Source: Sulfurirhabdus autotrophica
GTDB lineage: Bacteria; Pseudomonadota; Gammaproteobacteria; Burkholderiales; SMCO01
Length of the DNA: 64,000 nucleotides
Assembly (NCBI RefSeq): GCF_004346685.1
Contig: NZ_SMCO01000011.1
Coordinates: forward strand, 53,027 to 117,026
Direction: 5' to 3'
Part shown: piece by piece, positions 47,483-56,265 of the stretch
Position numbering within the stretch: the stretch's first letter is position 1
Layout of the letters: the number at the start of each line of letters is the position of its first letter
Made by a program: the position numbers and the translations under genes
The notes under the pieces: generated by a model
What the model saw: only the letters and a program-made list of their open reading frames with translations
Databases searched by the model: none
Told to the model about the DNA's origin: nothing

Positions 47483-48218
47483 TTTTTTCCTCTTGTGACA
47501 ATTTTTTGATATTCGTCACCAGATAAATAACAACCAATGCGACTGACATGGCATACCACTGTATAGCATAGCCACGATTCACACCTATACGAGCATCTGG
47601 TCTTGGCCAGTCTTGCACATAGCTACTTTCAGGTTTGGATGTTTCCATCAAAATTGCTATTGGTTGCACAGCAAACGATACCGCTTTTTCGTATCGCCCC
47701 ATATCCAGATTTTGCCAAACATTTTGCCATCCAGTGATCGAATTTTCTGGTTGCTCCAATTCAAAAAACTTATTGGAAGGGATATGCGCATAGCCTGTAA
47801 CTTCAACAATACCCTGCGGCGTTTTGATCTGGGGCAGATCTCGCCTGTCATTCCCTGTTGGCACCCAACCCCGATACACCAGAACATGCATGCCACTGCC
47901 TTCGATACGCAATGGCGTTATCACTTGATACCCTGCTCTACCCTGATAAATCTGGTTATCCAGTAAGATCTGATAAGCTGGTTCGTAATTTCCCCGAGCT
48001 ATAACCTTGCTGAAGCGTATCGTGTCAGGATCCAAAGGTTGCGAGCCTATTTGAATAACCGGGCCTTTTCCACGCTGGTCATACATTGTTTGCAATGCTT
48101 GTTTTTTTTCTGCCTTCCCTGCTTGCCACATTCCCAGATTAATCAAGATCGGAAGTACTATCAGGGTCGCAATCGTCGGGATTAATTTCGGACGAAAACG
48201 ATAGTCACTTATTTGCAT
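47466..48218 (-). CDS. SURF1-family oxidase assembly protein
   Basis: A 250-residue protein with the two-helix SURF1 plan: an N-terminal helix (about residues 14-29, TIATLIVLPILINLGMWQ) and a C-terminal helix (about 222-240, AMSVALVVIYLVTNI). The periplasmic loop has YQILLDNQIYQGRAGYQVITPL, VLVYRGWVPTGNDRRDLP and the C-terminal NRGYAIQWYAMS typical of the family. SURF1 helps insert haem A into subunit I. It follows ctaE and precedes the SCO-like gene. Confidence 0.92.
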   Translation of the reverse strand: MQISDYRFRPKLIPTIATLIVLPILINLGMWQAGKAEKKQALQTMYDQRGKGPVIQIGSQPLDPDTIRFSKVIARGNYEPAYQILLDNQIYQGRAGYQVITPLRIEGSGMHVLVYRGWVPTGNDRRDLPQIKTPQGIVEVTGYAHIPSNKFFELEQPENSITGWQNVWQNLDMGRYEKAVSFAVQPIAILMETSKPESSYVQDWPRPDARIGVNRGYAIQWYAMSVALVVIYLVTNIKKLSQEEKNESAN

Positions 48219-48268
48219 AATTCAGCACCTGGTCGCATAATTCCACGTAACAAAACTGGAGGATTCCT

Positions 48269-48472
48269 ATGCTTATCAAAACTGTGATCATCTTGATGCT
48301 CATCTTGATCATCGGCAGCCTGTTTAGTGCCTTAACTTTTCTTTATAAAGACCAGGGAAAAGGTGAGCGAACTGCCAAAGCACTCACATTCCGTATTTCC
48401 CTGTCCCTTTTATTATTTATTTTGTTAATGCTTGGTTACTATTTTGGTCTTATTCCTGAGAAAGGCATATAA
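48269..48472 (+). CDS. Twin-transmembrane DUF2909-type protein
   Basis: A 67-residue protein with two hydrophobic helices (IILMLILIIGSLFSALTFL, about 7-25, and LSLLLFILLMLGYYFGLI, about 45-62) joined by a short charged loop (KDQGKGERTAKAL). GGAGG lies 6 nt before the ATG. This fits the DUF2909 family often found between ctaE and SURF1 genes on the opposite strand. It is divergent from SURF1 and convergent with ctaE. An oxidase-assembly role is inferred from location only. Confidence 0.85.
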   Translation: MLIKTVIILMLILIIGSLFSALTFLYKDQGKGERTAKALTFRISLSLLLFILLMLGYYFGLIPEKGI

Positions 48473-48516
48473 AGTCGCTTACATGCCCCCTCGAAATTTG
48501 CTTTACTGCTAAAGCG

Positions 48517-49365
48517 TTATAGCCAGTAAACAAATACAAACAAGAGTAACCAGACCACATCCACAAAGTGCCAGTACCAGGCTACAGCTTCAAATCCGAA
48601 ATGGTGGTCTGGCTTAAAATGACCTTTCATTGAACGTAACATAATCACGATTAACATGATGGTTCCCATGGTGACATGGAAGCCGTGAAAACCTGTCAAT
48701 ATAAAGAATGTCGCGCCATACACACCCGCACCCATAGTCAAACCAAGTTCGGTATAGGCATGATGGTATTCAACCGCTTGCAAGGTTATAAACGTTGCAC
48801 CCAAGGCAACTGTGAGAAACAATCCAAGAATCAGTTGAGAACGCTTGTTTTTAAGCAGTCCCCAGTGTGCCCATGTGACGGTAGCGCCGGAGGTGAGTAA
48901 CAACAATGTATTAATTGCTGGAATTCCCCAGGCACCCATCGGAGTGAATGGTTTGCCTCCTGGCCCACTGGTTGGCCATGTCGCCTGGAATGCAGGCCAT
49001 AGCTCACGCATGGTATCGCCTGTTCCCAGCCATGGCACAGATAATACCCGCGCGTAGAAGAGGGCACCGAAAAAGGCTGCAAAAAACATGACTTCGGAAA
49101 AAATAAACCAGCTCATTCCCATGCGGAAAGATTTATCTACTTGCTTGTTAAATAAGCCACCTTCACTTTCCCGTATGACTGTACCAAACCAGCCAAACAA
49201 CATAATCGCAAAAACCACAAATCCGGCCGACAGAATTGCGCCCCCACCACCTCGGTGATTTAAGGTCATCACAAAACCAACCGCCATCAAAAATAGAGCA
49301 GCCGAGCCAACAATTGGCCAGTATGAGGGTGGTGCCAAATAATACCTATCGTGACTTTCACTCAT
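48517..49365 (-). CDS. ctaE: Cytochrome c oxidase subunit III
   Basis: A 282-residue membrane protein with seven helices. FIFSEVMFFAAFFGALFYARV contains the conserved glutamate of subunit III, and the C-terminal GFHGFHVTMGTIML and DHHFGFEAVAWYWHFVDVVWLLLFVFVYW are the family signature. It stabilises the catalytic core and supports proton uptake. It lies downstream of the DUF2970 gene within the cta cluster. Confidence 0.97.
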   Translation of the reverse strand: MSESHDRYYLAPPSYWPIVGSAALFLMAVGFVMTLNHRGGGGAILSAGFVVFAIMLFGWFGTVIRESEGGLFNKQVDKSFRMGMSWFIFSEVMFFAAFFGALFYARVLSVPWLGTGDTMRELWPAFQATWPTSGPGGKPFTPMGAWGIPAINTLLLLTSGATVTWAHWGLLKNKRSQLILGLFLTVALGATFITLQAVEYHHAYTELGLTMGAGVYGATFFILTGFHGFHVTMGTIMLIVIMLRSMKGHFKPDHHFGFEAVAWYWHFVDVVWLLLFVFVYWL

Positions 49366-49434
49366 GTTTCACCTCCATTTAGGATGTTGATTGCTTTAGA
49401 TAATTCTCTGACAAACTTAATATTTAAATTCTTG

Positions 49435-49647
49435 TTATCGAGTGACAAAATAAACCAGTACCACTATGGCGGCAACAAACAAAATAGCACTTACAATGCC
49501 GGCAATGATCAATTGAGTCGGTGTAAGATGCGTGACATCCGCTTGATAATCCTTACCTCGTCGCACCCCAAAAAAACTCCAGAATACGGCTTTCATTGCC
49601 CGCATGGCTGAAAGTTCTTCAGACTTTTTTGTTTCATTCCCCATCAC
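49435..49647 (-). CDS. DUF2970 small membrane protein
   Basis: A 70-residue protein. The cytoplasmic N-terminal half contains AMKAVFWSFFGVRRGKDYQAD, the DUF2970 hallmark, and the C-terminal half is one membrane helix (LIIAGIVSAILFVAAIVVLVYFV). It lies between ctaG and ctaE, its standard location in betaproteobacteria. It is presumably associated with oxidase assembly; no activity is known. The first or second of two adjacent ATGs may be used. Confidence 0.87.
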   Translation of the reverse strand: MMGNETKKSEELSAMRAMKAVFWSFFGVRRGKDYQADVTHLTPTQLIIAGIVSAILFVAAIVVLVYFVTR

Positions 49648-49662
49648 TTCCCTCAGTAAGCC

Positions 49663-50208
49663 TTACACATCTTTTCCTGCCGACTTAGCTTCTTTTTCCA
49701 ACTCAAAAAAGGTATAGGAAAGTGTGATTGTGTTTACATCTTTAGGCAGCGTAGGTTCTACCACAAAAACTACCGGCATCGCTCTGAACTCTCCCGGTTT
49801 CATCGTTTGCTGTGAAAAACAAAAACACTGAATTTTTTTAAAATATTTTCCTGCAAGTGCTGGCCCGTAACTTGGTACCGCCTGCCCCACTATCTGACGG
49901 TCTGTCGTATTGGCGACGTCATACACTATGTGAGTTAAAGCGCCCGGATGAATTCTGATGCTCTTTTGTTGCGGCTCGAATTTCCAGGGCATTTTTTCAT
50001 TTACGTTGGCTAAAAACTCCACCGTAATCCAGCGAGTAGTATCTACCTGCGTGTTGAATTCCGATGCATCTATACGCTCTTGTATAAACCAACCCTGATT
50101 GCACGCAATGTTGTACATGGGTACCAAAGCATAGGCGAACCCAAACATACTCAGAGTAACAACCATCAGCTTTTTTAAAACAGCCTTATTTGTGGACTCA
50201 AGACTCAT
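49663..50208 (-). CDS. ctaG: Cytochrome c oxidase assembly protein CtaG (COX11)
   Basis: A 181-residue protein from the ATG at 50208; the frame is open to 50241. One membrane helix (about residues 12-32) precedes a periplasmic Ig-like domain. KIQCFCFSQQTMKPGE holds the copper-binding CxC pair and PVVFVVEPTLPKDVNTITLSYTFF the conserved C-terminal strand. It delivers copper to the CuB site of CtaD. It follows a 35-residue peptide gene and ctaD. Confidence 0.95.
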   Translation of the reverse strand: MSLESTNKAVLKKLMVVTLSMFGFAYALVPMYNIACNQGWFIQERIDASEFNTQVDTTRWITVEFLANVNEKMPWKFEPQQKSIRIHPGALTHIVYDVANTTDRQIVGQAVPSYGPALAGKYFKKIQCFCFSQQTMKPGEFRAMPVVFVVEPTLPKDVNTITLSYTFFELEKEAKSAGKDV

Positions 50209-50209
50209 G

Positions 50210-50317
50210 CTATTTCCACTGACTGATAAAAGTCCAGGCAAAAAGGAATACTGCTATGCCCGCCAAAATGAAAGCGGTTACATATTTTTTGGACTGTTTA
50301 CCTGATTCCTCATCCAT
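50210..50317 (-). CDS. 35-residue oxidase-associated membrane peptide
   Basis: The frame encodes MDEESGKQSKKYVTAFILAG followed by IAVFLFAWTFISQWK and a stop. AAAGGA lies about 9 nt before the ATG, and the stop is 1 bp before the ctaG start codon. It has a charged N-terminus and one helix. Its position between ctaD and ctaG and its design match the very small proteins annotated as cytochrome oxidase small assembly protein in betaproteobacteria. Homology is judged by position and design, not by alignment. Confidence 0.72.
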   Translation of the reverse strand: MDEESGKQSKKYVTAFILAGIAVFLFAWTFISQWK

Positions 50318-50371
50318 ATTTTATTTTCCTTTGTAAGACAGAGGATATAACCCCTGTCTTAATGATGGAAA

Positions 50372-51940
50372 TTACTTAACGACGGGCGCTGTTTCAAAAG
50401 TGTGATAAGGCGCTGGAGAAGGGACTGTCCACTCCAGAGAGTCCGCACCTTCCCATGGTTTATCTGCAGCTTTAACGCCACCCCGAATACATTTGATCAC
50501 TATATACAGGAACAGCAGTTGTGTTGCTCCAAACATGAAACCACCAATACTTGAAATCATGTTGAAGTTGGCAAACTGTAGCGCATAGTCTGGAATTCTG
50601 CGTGGCATTCCAGCTAAGCCCAGGAAATGTTGCGGGAAGAATGTGATGTTAAAACCAATGACTGACAACCAGAAATGCCATTTACCCAGGGTTTCGTCAT
50701 ACATGTGTCCTGTCCACTTAGGCAACCAGTAATACACTCCGGCAAAAATCGAGAACAATGATCCGGATACCAGAACGTAGTGGAAATGCGCCACCACATA
50801 ATAAGTATCCTGCAACTGGATATCCACCGGCGTAATAGCCAATACCAATCCGCTGAACCCCCCCAGGGTGAACAGGCAAACAAATCCGATAGCGAACAGC
50901 ATCGGGGTTTCAAAGGTCATGGAACCCCGCCACATGGTGGCTATCCAGTTAAACACCTTTACTCCGGTCGGAACTGAAATCAGCATCGTAGAGTACATGA
51001 AGAATAACTGTGCTGGCGTTGGCAAACCTACGGAATACATGTGGTGCGCCCATACAACGAAAGACAGTATTGCGATGGAAGCAGTCGCATAAACCATGGA
51101 GGCATAACCAAACAATGGCTTGCGAGCGAAAGTTGGAATGATCTGCGAGATGATACCAAATGCCGGCAATATCATGATATACACTTCGGGATGACCAAAG
51201 AACCAGAAAACATGCTGGAACATGACTGGATCACCACCACCTGCTGCACTGAAGAAATGGGTGTCAAAGTGACGATCGGTTAGCAACATGGTTACCGCTC
51301 CCGCCAGAACTGGCATAACCGCAATTAACAGGTAAGCAGTGATAAACCAGGTCCAGACAAACAACGGCATTTTCATCATGGTCATGCCGGGTGCGCGCAT
51401 GTTCAAAATCGTGGTAATGATATTGATTGAGCCCATGATGGAAGATATACCCAGAATGTGCACAGCCAGGATCGTCATATCATAAGAGATGCCACCTTGA
51501 ATGAACAAGGGTGGATACATGGTCCATCCCCCTGCTACCGCTCCACCAGGCATAAAAAATGACGAAAGCAGTAAAATACCTGCTACAGGCAATAACCAGA
51601 AACTCCAGTTATTCATACGGGGGAAAGCCATGTCTGGCGCGCCGATCATCAGCGGCACCTGCCAGTTTGCAAAACCGACAAAGGCTGGCATGATCGCGCC
51701 AAACACCATGATCAAGCCATGCATAGTAGTTAGCTGGTTAAAGACTTGCGGCTGAAATAACTGTAGCCCTGGCTGGAATAATTCAGCACGGATCATCATG
51801 GCCAGCGAGCCGGCAAAAAGAAACATGAAGAAGCTGAACCATAAATAAAGCGTGCCGATATCTTTATGATTGGTGGTGGTTACCCAGCGCATGATGCCGC
51901 TAGGATGGTGATCATGACCATGCTCGTGTGCTGCTTCCAT
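50372..51940 (-). CDS. ctaD: Cytochrome c oxidase subunit I
   Basis: A 522-residue subunit with 12 helices. MRWVTTTNHKDIGTLYL is the N-terminal signature. LTTMHGLIMVFGAIMPAF gives a haem a ligand. WFFGHPEVYIMILPAFG holds the CuB histidine and the cross-linked tyrosine, and TYYVVAHFHYVLVSGSLF carries the haem a3 and haem a ligands. It reduces oxygen and pumps protons. A very strong ribosome binding site (GGAGGAGGGG) precedes the ATG. It is 14 bp downstream of ctaC. Confidence 0.98.
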   Translation of the reverse strand: MEAAHEHGHDHHPSGIMRWVTTTNHKDIGTLYLWFSFFMFLFAGSLAMMIRAELFQPGLQLFQPQVFNQLTTMHGLIMVFGAIMPAFVGFANWQVPLMIGAPDMAFPRMNNWSFWLLPVAGILLLSSFFMPGGAVAGGWTMYPPLFIQGGISYDMTILAVHILGISSIMGSINIITTILNMRAPGMTMMKMPLFVWTWFITAYLLIAVMPVLAGAVTMLLTDRHFDTHFFSAAGGGDPVMFQHVFWFFGHPEVYIMILPAFGIISQIIPTFARKPLFGYASMVYATASIAILSFVVWAHHMYSVGLPTPAQLFFMYSTMLISVPTGVKVFNWIATMWRGSMTFETPMLFAIGFVCLFTLGGFSGLVLAITPVDIQLQDTYYVVAHFHYVLVSGSLFSIFAGVYYWLPKWTGHMYDETLGKWHFWLSVIGFNITFFPQHFLGLAGMPRRIPDYALQFANFNMISSIGGFMFGATQLLFLYIVIKCIRGGVKAADKPWEGADSLEWTVPSPAPYHTFETAPVVK

Positions 51941-51954
51941 ATCCCCTCCTCCTG

Positions 51955-53076
51955 TTATTTTCTTAAAGCTTTAACTTCGCTTGGTTGAATAGCATCACCT
52001 GTATTGTTGCTCCATGAGTTGCGCTCATAGGTGACAACCGCAGCGATGTCTGTATCAGAAAGCTGTTTTCCAAATGCCTGCATGGCTGTACCTGTACGTC
52101 CATTCAGAACAACCTCTGCATGCCCTTGTTTTGGACCCTTCACAGTAGCAGAGCCATCCAGGGCCTTGAATACATTTGGAATACCTGCGCCGTTCGCTTG
52201 GTGACATGCCACGCAATTGGTCGCATACACTTTTTCACCCATCGCTTTCAGTTCAGCAAGGGTAAATACCTTATCGGCGTTTTGTGCAGCTGCTGCGACT
52301 TTTGCCTGTTGATCAGCTACCCATTTAGCGTATTCGGCTGGTTCTTTTGCCTCTACAACAATAGGCATAAAACCATGATCCTTACCGCACAACTCTGCGC
52401 ACTGCCCCCGGTAGGTTCCAGGCTTATCCACTTTAAACCAGGTGTCTTTAATAAATCCGGGGATGGCATCCTGCTTTACACCAAACGCAGGAACCCACCA
52501 TGCATGAATCACGTCGTTAGCCGCCAGCAATACGCGAATCTTCTTGCCAGTAGGAACGACCATTGGATTATCAACCTCCAACAGATAATGCTCGCCCTTT
52601 TCGGCCTTGTTATCAATTTGATCTTTTGGTGTAGCCAGACTACTGATGAACTTTATGCCTTCTTTCTGGTAGTCATATTCCCACTTCCATTGGTAGCCTG
52701 TGACCTTTACCGTCATATCCGGGACAGAAGTATCGCGCATGGCCAATACGGTTTGTGTTGCCGGGAAGGCCATGCCCATCAGGATAAAAAATGGGACAAT
52801 TGTCCAGATAATTTCAACTGTGGTGTTTTCGTGGAAGTGTGCTGCTTTATGACCAACTGACTTTCGATGCTTAAAAATAGAGTAAAACATGGCACCAAAC
52901 ACTACGACAAAAATCCCCACACACACCCAGAGAATCAGCGTATGTAGATGGAATATCTGATAAGCGATGGGTGATTCTGGCTGCTGGAGGTTGATAGCGT
53001 ATTCTGCACGCGCCAGCATAGAATACAAAAATAGTGCGGCGCCCCCCCCTGTATTTCTTATCAGCTTAGCCATCAT
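51955..53076 (-). CDS. ctaC: Cytochrome c oxidase subunit II with fused cytochrome c domain (caa3 type)
   Basis: A 373-residue subunit with a signal peptide (cut near ARAEYA), two membrane helices (about 45-68 and 90-108) and the CuA domain (about 120-255). CAELCGKDHGFMPI carries the CuA cysteines, histidine and methionine. A C-terminal cytochrome c domain with haem site CVACHQANGAG (about 291-301) and methionine ligand region TAMQAFGKQLSD marks a caa3-type oxidase. AGAGGGGGA lies 7 nt before the ATG. It is the first gene of the cta operon, behind a 786-bp gene-less region with a 14-bp palindrome 31 bp upstream. Confidence 0.97.
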   Translation of the reverse strand: MMAKLIRNTGGGAALFLYSMLARAEYAINLQQPESPIAYQIFHLHTLILWVCVGIFVVVFGAMFYSIFKHRKSVGHKAAHFHENTTVEIIWTIVPFFILMGMAFPATQTVLAMRDTSVPDMTVKVTGYQWKWEYDYQKEGIKFISSLATPKDQIDNKAEKGEHYLLEVDNPMVVPTGKKIRVLLAANDVIHAWWVPAFGVKQDAIPGFIKDTWFKVDKPGTYRGQCAELCGKDHGFMPIVVEAKEPAEYAKWVADQQAKVAAAAQNADKVFTLAELKAMGEKVYATNCVACHQANGAGIPNVFKALDGSATVKGPKQGHAEVVLNGRTGTAMQAFGKQLSDTDIAAVVTYERNSWSNNTGDAIQPSEVKALRK

Positions 53077-53862
53077 TCCATATTCCCCCTCTTTAGATTA
53101 ACTTTGATGTTTTAAAACATACTATTTCCCAACTGAGGTCTTGCTTGAATCTGAACTGTTACTGCACTTCTGTTATTACTTTTTTCATATTAGCCTTACA
53201 ATTTCAAGATACAACACCTACTGCCGACCCCTTCCAATTTAGTCGCCATAGGGCGATTCAATCAAAGCGATAAGTGCTGTCTCCCTTAAACCGGGTTCCG
53301 TAAAATGAATGAAGAAAATAATGGCTGAGATATACGCCATTTCCATCTGGCCGCGTGCGCAACCACCGAAACGAATTAGATAATTGAGCGATTAAAGTAT
53401 GGGGAGTGATGAAAAAAAGAATGGATACAATTCGGAAAGCCGAATTAATAAAGAAATTCAGTCTTATAGTTAAACTGTGTTCAGCCAACAAGGTGATGCT
53501 GCTGCATTCCATGCCGTTACCAGTCCCCGATTTGAAGCTGGCAAATAACCAGCTAACATTTTGTCCCCGGCAGTCAGATTAAAAACTATCTATGCAATCA
53601 CTAACGGGGTAAAAGAAGCGCATATTTTTATTTTAAATATGTCACTTTGCTCACTCATACAATTGAATGCAAAGTTAACACATACGACAGCCGCATGACA
53701 AGCAAAATATAAACACAACATATTGTTTTATAATAGCATTCTATTAACTGATAATTATATTACCATTTAATGAATCTTATCCCCATTAACAATATTTCTG
53801 TTGTGATTTTAGTTAGATAGTAAATAAAACTTGAAATATATGAAGATTTATACGGAATATAA
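53077..53862. other. 786-bp gene-less region between bioD and ctaC
   Basis: Very AT-rich toward bioD. The only long frame (53258-53512, minus) has no ribosome binding site or recognisable domain. Visible elements are a 14-bp perfect palindrome next to ctaC (53107-53120) and a 7-bp inverted repeat CATATTT/AAATATG at 53621-53641. It must contain the ctaC promoter. I see no tRNA, transposase or named remnant. Confidence 0.6.
53107..53120. promoter_or_regulatory. 14-bp palindrome upstream of ctaC
   Basis: ATGTTTTAAAACAT is a perfect palindrome centred about 37 bp before the ctaC start codon, where an operator controlling the caa3 operon would sit. Its AT-rich sequence also allows a chance origin. 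Confidence 0.35.
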
Positions 53863-54540
53863 CTATATAAAGCTCTTTATATCTAAATATTTACTTGCGG
53901 CGATAGGAGTCGCTTGATCTTGATATGGACATATACCCATTAAGGGCGCATCGATTCTGTTTTCTAAAGCACGTATATTTTCATCAACAAATTGCATTTC
54001 CGGTCCTACCTGATTGGCCACCCATGCCACCAGTTCCAGCCCCGCCTGACGAATTGCCTGTACAGTCAACAATGCATGATTTATACAACCCAGCCGCATA
54101 CCAACCACCAAAATCACAGGCAAGTTAAGCATTACGGCAAGATCGGCAGTTGTTTTGCTGGCAGTTAACGGCACAACAAATCCTCCTACACCTTCCACCA
54201 TGACCACTTCCGCCATTTCTTGCAGCGCCTGATAGCGTGAGACAATCACGGCAAGATCAATTTCTACATTTGCCTGGGCAGCCGCAATGTGGGGGGCAAC
54301 GGGGGGAAGAAACGAATAGGGATTAACCAGATTCAATGGTGCAGCTACATTACTATGAGCCTGAAGCATTTCCACATCACCACAAGTCATGCCTGCCAGC
54401 GCTGGTTCACAACCTGCTGCAATCGGTTTCATCCCCACCACTTTTTTTCCCTGATGGGCCAATGCATGGAGTAGCGCGCTAGTGATCAACGTTTTCCCAA
54501 CACCGGTATCCGTACCGGTAACAAAATAGTTTTTTTTCAT
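53863..54540 (-). CDS. bioD: Dethiobiotin synthetase
   Basis: A 225-residue P-loop enzyme that forms the ureido ring of dethiobiotin from DAPA, CO2 and ATP. FVTGTDTGVGKTLITSALL is the N-terminal Walker A, MKPIAAGCE contains the substrate lysine, and VVMVEGVGGFVVPL the conserved glutamate/glycine segment. It is the last gene of the bio operon, 5 bp after bioC. Confidence 0.97.
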   Translation of the reverse strand: MKKNYFVTGTDTGVGKTLITSALLHALAHQGKKVVGMKPIAAGCEPALAGMTCGDVEMLQAHSNVAAPLNLVNPYSFLPPVAPHIAAAQANVEIDLAVIVSRYQALQEMAEVVMVEGVGGFVVPLTASKTTADLAVMLNLPVILVVGMRLGCINHALLTVQAIRQAGLELVAWVANQVGPEMQFVDENIRALENRIDAPLMGICPYQDQATPIAASKYLDIKSFI

Positions 54541-54545
54541 CCGGA

Positions 54546-55445
54546 TTACAGCGCGCCTTTTTTTCGCTGGATATGCATCTGTATAATCTGGCTGCCATCT
54601 GACGTTTTCAGATTTTTTTGATTGACCCAGGCGTGGCCATATACCACCTCAAACGTTGCTGGTAATCGACCTTCTCGGCGAAACTGTTCATAGATGCTTT
54701 GCAACTTCGCCCACTCAGATTTACCCATCATGCCATGACGTCTGCCCATCGTGACATTGTGCGCACCCATCGCCTTGATTTCCTTCAGCAAGCTCATCAA
54801 ATCCAAATACGTCAAGGTGATATATTCCATATCCATGACTGGCGCCGAAAAACCTGCATGCATCATTACGTCGCCTATATCGTGCATATCTGTAAAGCGA
54901 TTGACATGAGTATGTCCATCCAGCCCACTGAATGCCTGGCGCAGTTCTTTAAGGGTATCAGGTCCAAAAGTGCTGAACATTAATAGCCCTTCCGGGGCCA
55001 AAACACGATGCAGCTCTGCAAACGTCACGTTAAGATCATTACACCACTGCAACGTTACGTTAGACCAGATCATATCCACACTGGAGGTTTTGAGTGGCAA
55101 ACGATCCGCATCGCCACATACATAGTTGTCCAGTCGGGATTGCAGCAATGGCAAGTTACGCTTCCACCAGGGCGTCTGCACTCTGGCCGACATCAACATA
55201 CCCAATGCCAAGTCCAGCGCGACAATATGCGCCTTGGAATATTCCGTTCGTAACGCACGCGTACCGTACCCTGTCCCCGAACCTAAATCCAGAATCGTTT
55301 TGGGGTCATGCTTGATATACTGCAAACGCTCCATCATGCGGTTGTTTATTTCGCGCTGTAATGCTGCAGCTGCGTCATAGGATTTAGCCGCACGATCAAA
55401 AGCCTGCCTGACGCCTTTTTTATCCACCTGAAAATTTTCAGCCAC
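54546..55445 (-). CDS. bioC: Malonyl-ACP O-methyltransferase BioC
   Basis: A 299-residue SAM methyltransferase. VRQAFDRAAKSYDAAAALQ is the BioC N-terminus, ILDLGSGTGYGTRAL the SAM motif, and DMIWSNVTLQWCNDLNVTFAELHRVL the core segment. It methylates malonyl-ACP so that fatty-acid synthesis can build the pimeloyl chain. It overlaps bioH by 8 bp and precedes bioD, consistent with the BioC/BioH route to pimelate. Confidence 0.95.
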   Translation of the reverse strand: MAENFQVDKKGVRQAFDRAAKSYDAAAALQREINNRMMERLQYIKHDPKTILDLGSGTGYGTRALRTEYSKAHIVALDLALGMLMSARVQTPWWKRNLPLLQSRLDNYVCGDADRLPLKTSSVDMIWSNVTLQWCNDLNVTFAELHRVLAPEGLLMFSTFGPDTLKELRQAFSGLDGHTHVNRFTDMHDIGDVMMHAGFSAPVMDMEYITLTYLDLMSLLKEIKAMGAHNVTMGRRHGMMGKSEWAKLQSIYEQFRREGRLPATFEVVYGHAWVNQKNLKTSDGSQIIQMHIQRKKGAL

Positions 55446-56202
55446 GCAGAAAACCCACCAGTAATTTTATAAAATCCTGTCGATGTGACAGAAAAGGCGC
55501 ATGCGCACTTCCCGGCACTACTTCCAGTCTCGCCTTCAGCAGGTGATCTTTTAACCAGTACGCGACTGCAACAGGGGCAAGCGTATCGTACTCACCATGA
55601 ATCAAGAGCACAGGTTGTGTAATCAAGCCAATCTCATCCCTCAGATCGCTTTCCTGCAAAATTCGCAACCCTGCGCGCAGCACTTCTATTGATGGCCGCC
55701 CCCTGGTAAACAGGTTTGCACGCAATTGCGCCATCACTTGCCTTGCGTCTTCACCTGCGCGCGCCTGCAGCGATAAAAATCGTTTCAGGGTTGCTTCGTA
55801 AGCCTGTTGCAAATTGCGTGCAAAAATATCGAACACTTCAGGGTCAATCCCGTTTTCCCAACATACACGTTTGGTAAAACAGGGGGTCGCGCCAACCAGT
55901 ACCAGGCGTTCTACTTGCGCTGGTGATTGTTGCGCCCATGTCAGTGCAACTTGCCCTCCCAACGACCAGCCACACACATTGACCCTGCCAGGAAAACTAC
56001 CCGCGAGTATCTCTGCAAGCCGGGTTAACGTATAGGGCTCACAGGCTGAACTGGCACCATAACCAGGCAAATCCACAACGTGTAACCGGAAGTGCTGTGC
56101 CAGCTGCTCCTGCACACCTTCCCAGATACCACCGTGCATCCCCCAACCGTGTAACAGCACCAGTTCTTTGCCGGCACCGTGCGTTTCTATGTGCAATTTC
56201 AT
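55438..56202 (-). CDS. bioH: Pimeloyl-ACP methyl ester esterase BioH
   Basis: A 254-residue alpha/beta hydrolase. LVLLHGWGMHGGIWE holds the oxyanion segment, NVCGWSLGGQVALTWA the nucleophilic serine (about residue 80), HGEYDTLAP the aspartate and PGSAHAPFLSH the histidine. It cleaves the methyl ester of pimeloyl-ACP, ending chain elongation. Placement inside the bio operon between bioF and bioC supports BioH over other hydrolases. Confidence 0.94.
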   Translation of the reverse strand: MKLHIETHGAGKELVLLHGWGMHGGIWEGVQEQLAQHFRLHVVDLPGYGASSACEPYTLTRLAEILAGSFPGRVNVCGWSLGGQVALTWAQQSPAQVERLVLVGATPCFTKRVCWENGIDPEVFDIFARNLQQAYEATLKRFLSLQARAGEDARQVMAQLRANLFTRGRPSIEVLRAGLRILQESDLRDEIGLITQPVLLIHGEYDTLAPVAVAYWLKDHLLKARLEVVPGSAHAPFLSHRQDFIKLLVGFLRG

Positions 56203-56265
56203 GCTGGTACAATCAGTACAGCGTGAAAACCAGCCACATAAAACCTTCTTTTTTGCGTCATGAAG

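Noticed and set aside
53258..53512. 84-residue minus-strand frame in the bioD-ctaC gap
   Set aside because: No ribosome binding site, no recognisable domain and unlikely composition; treated as non-coding.
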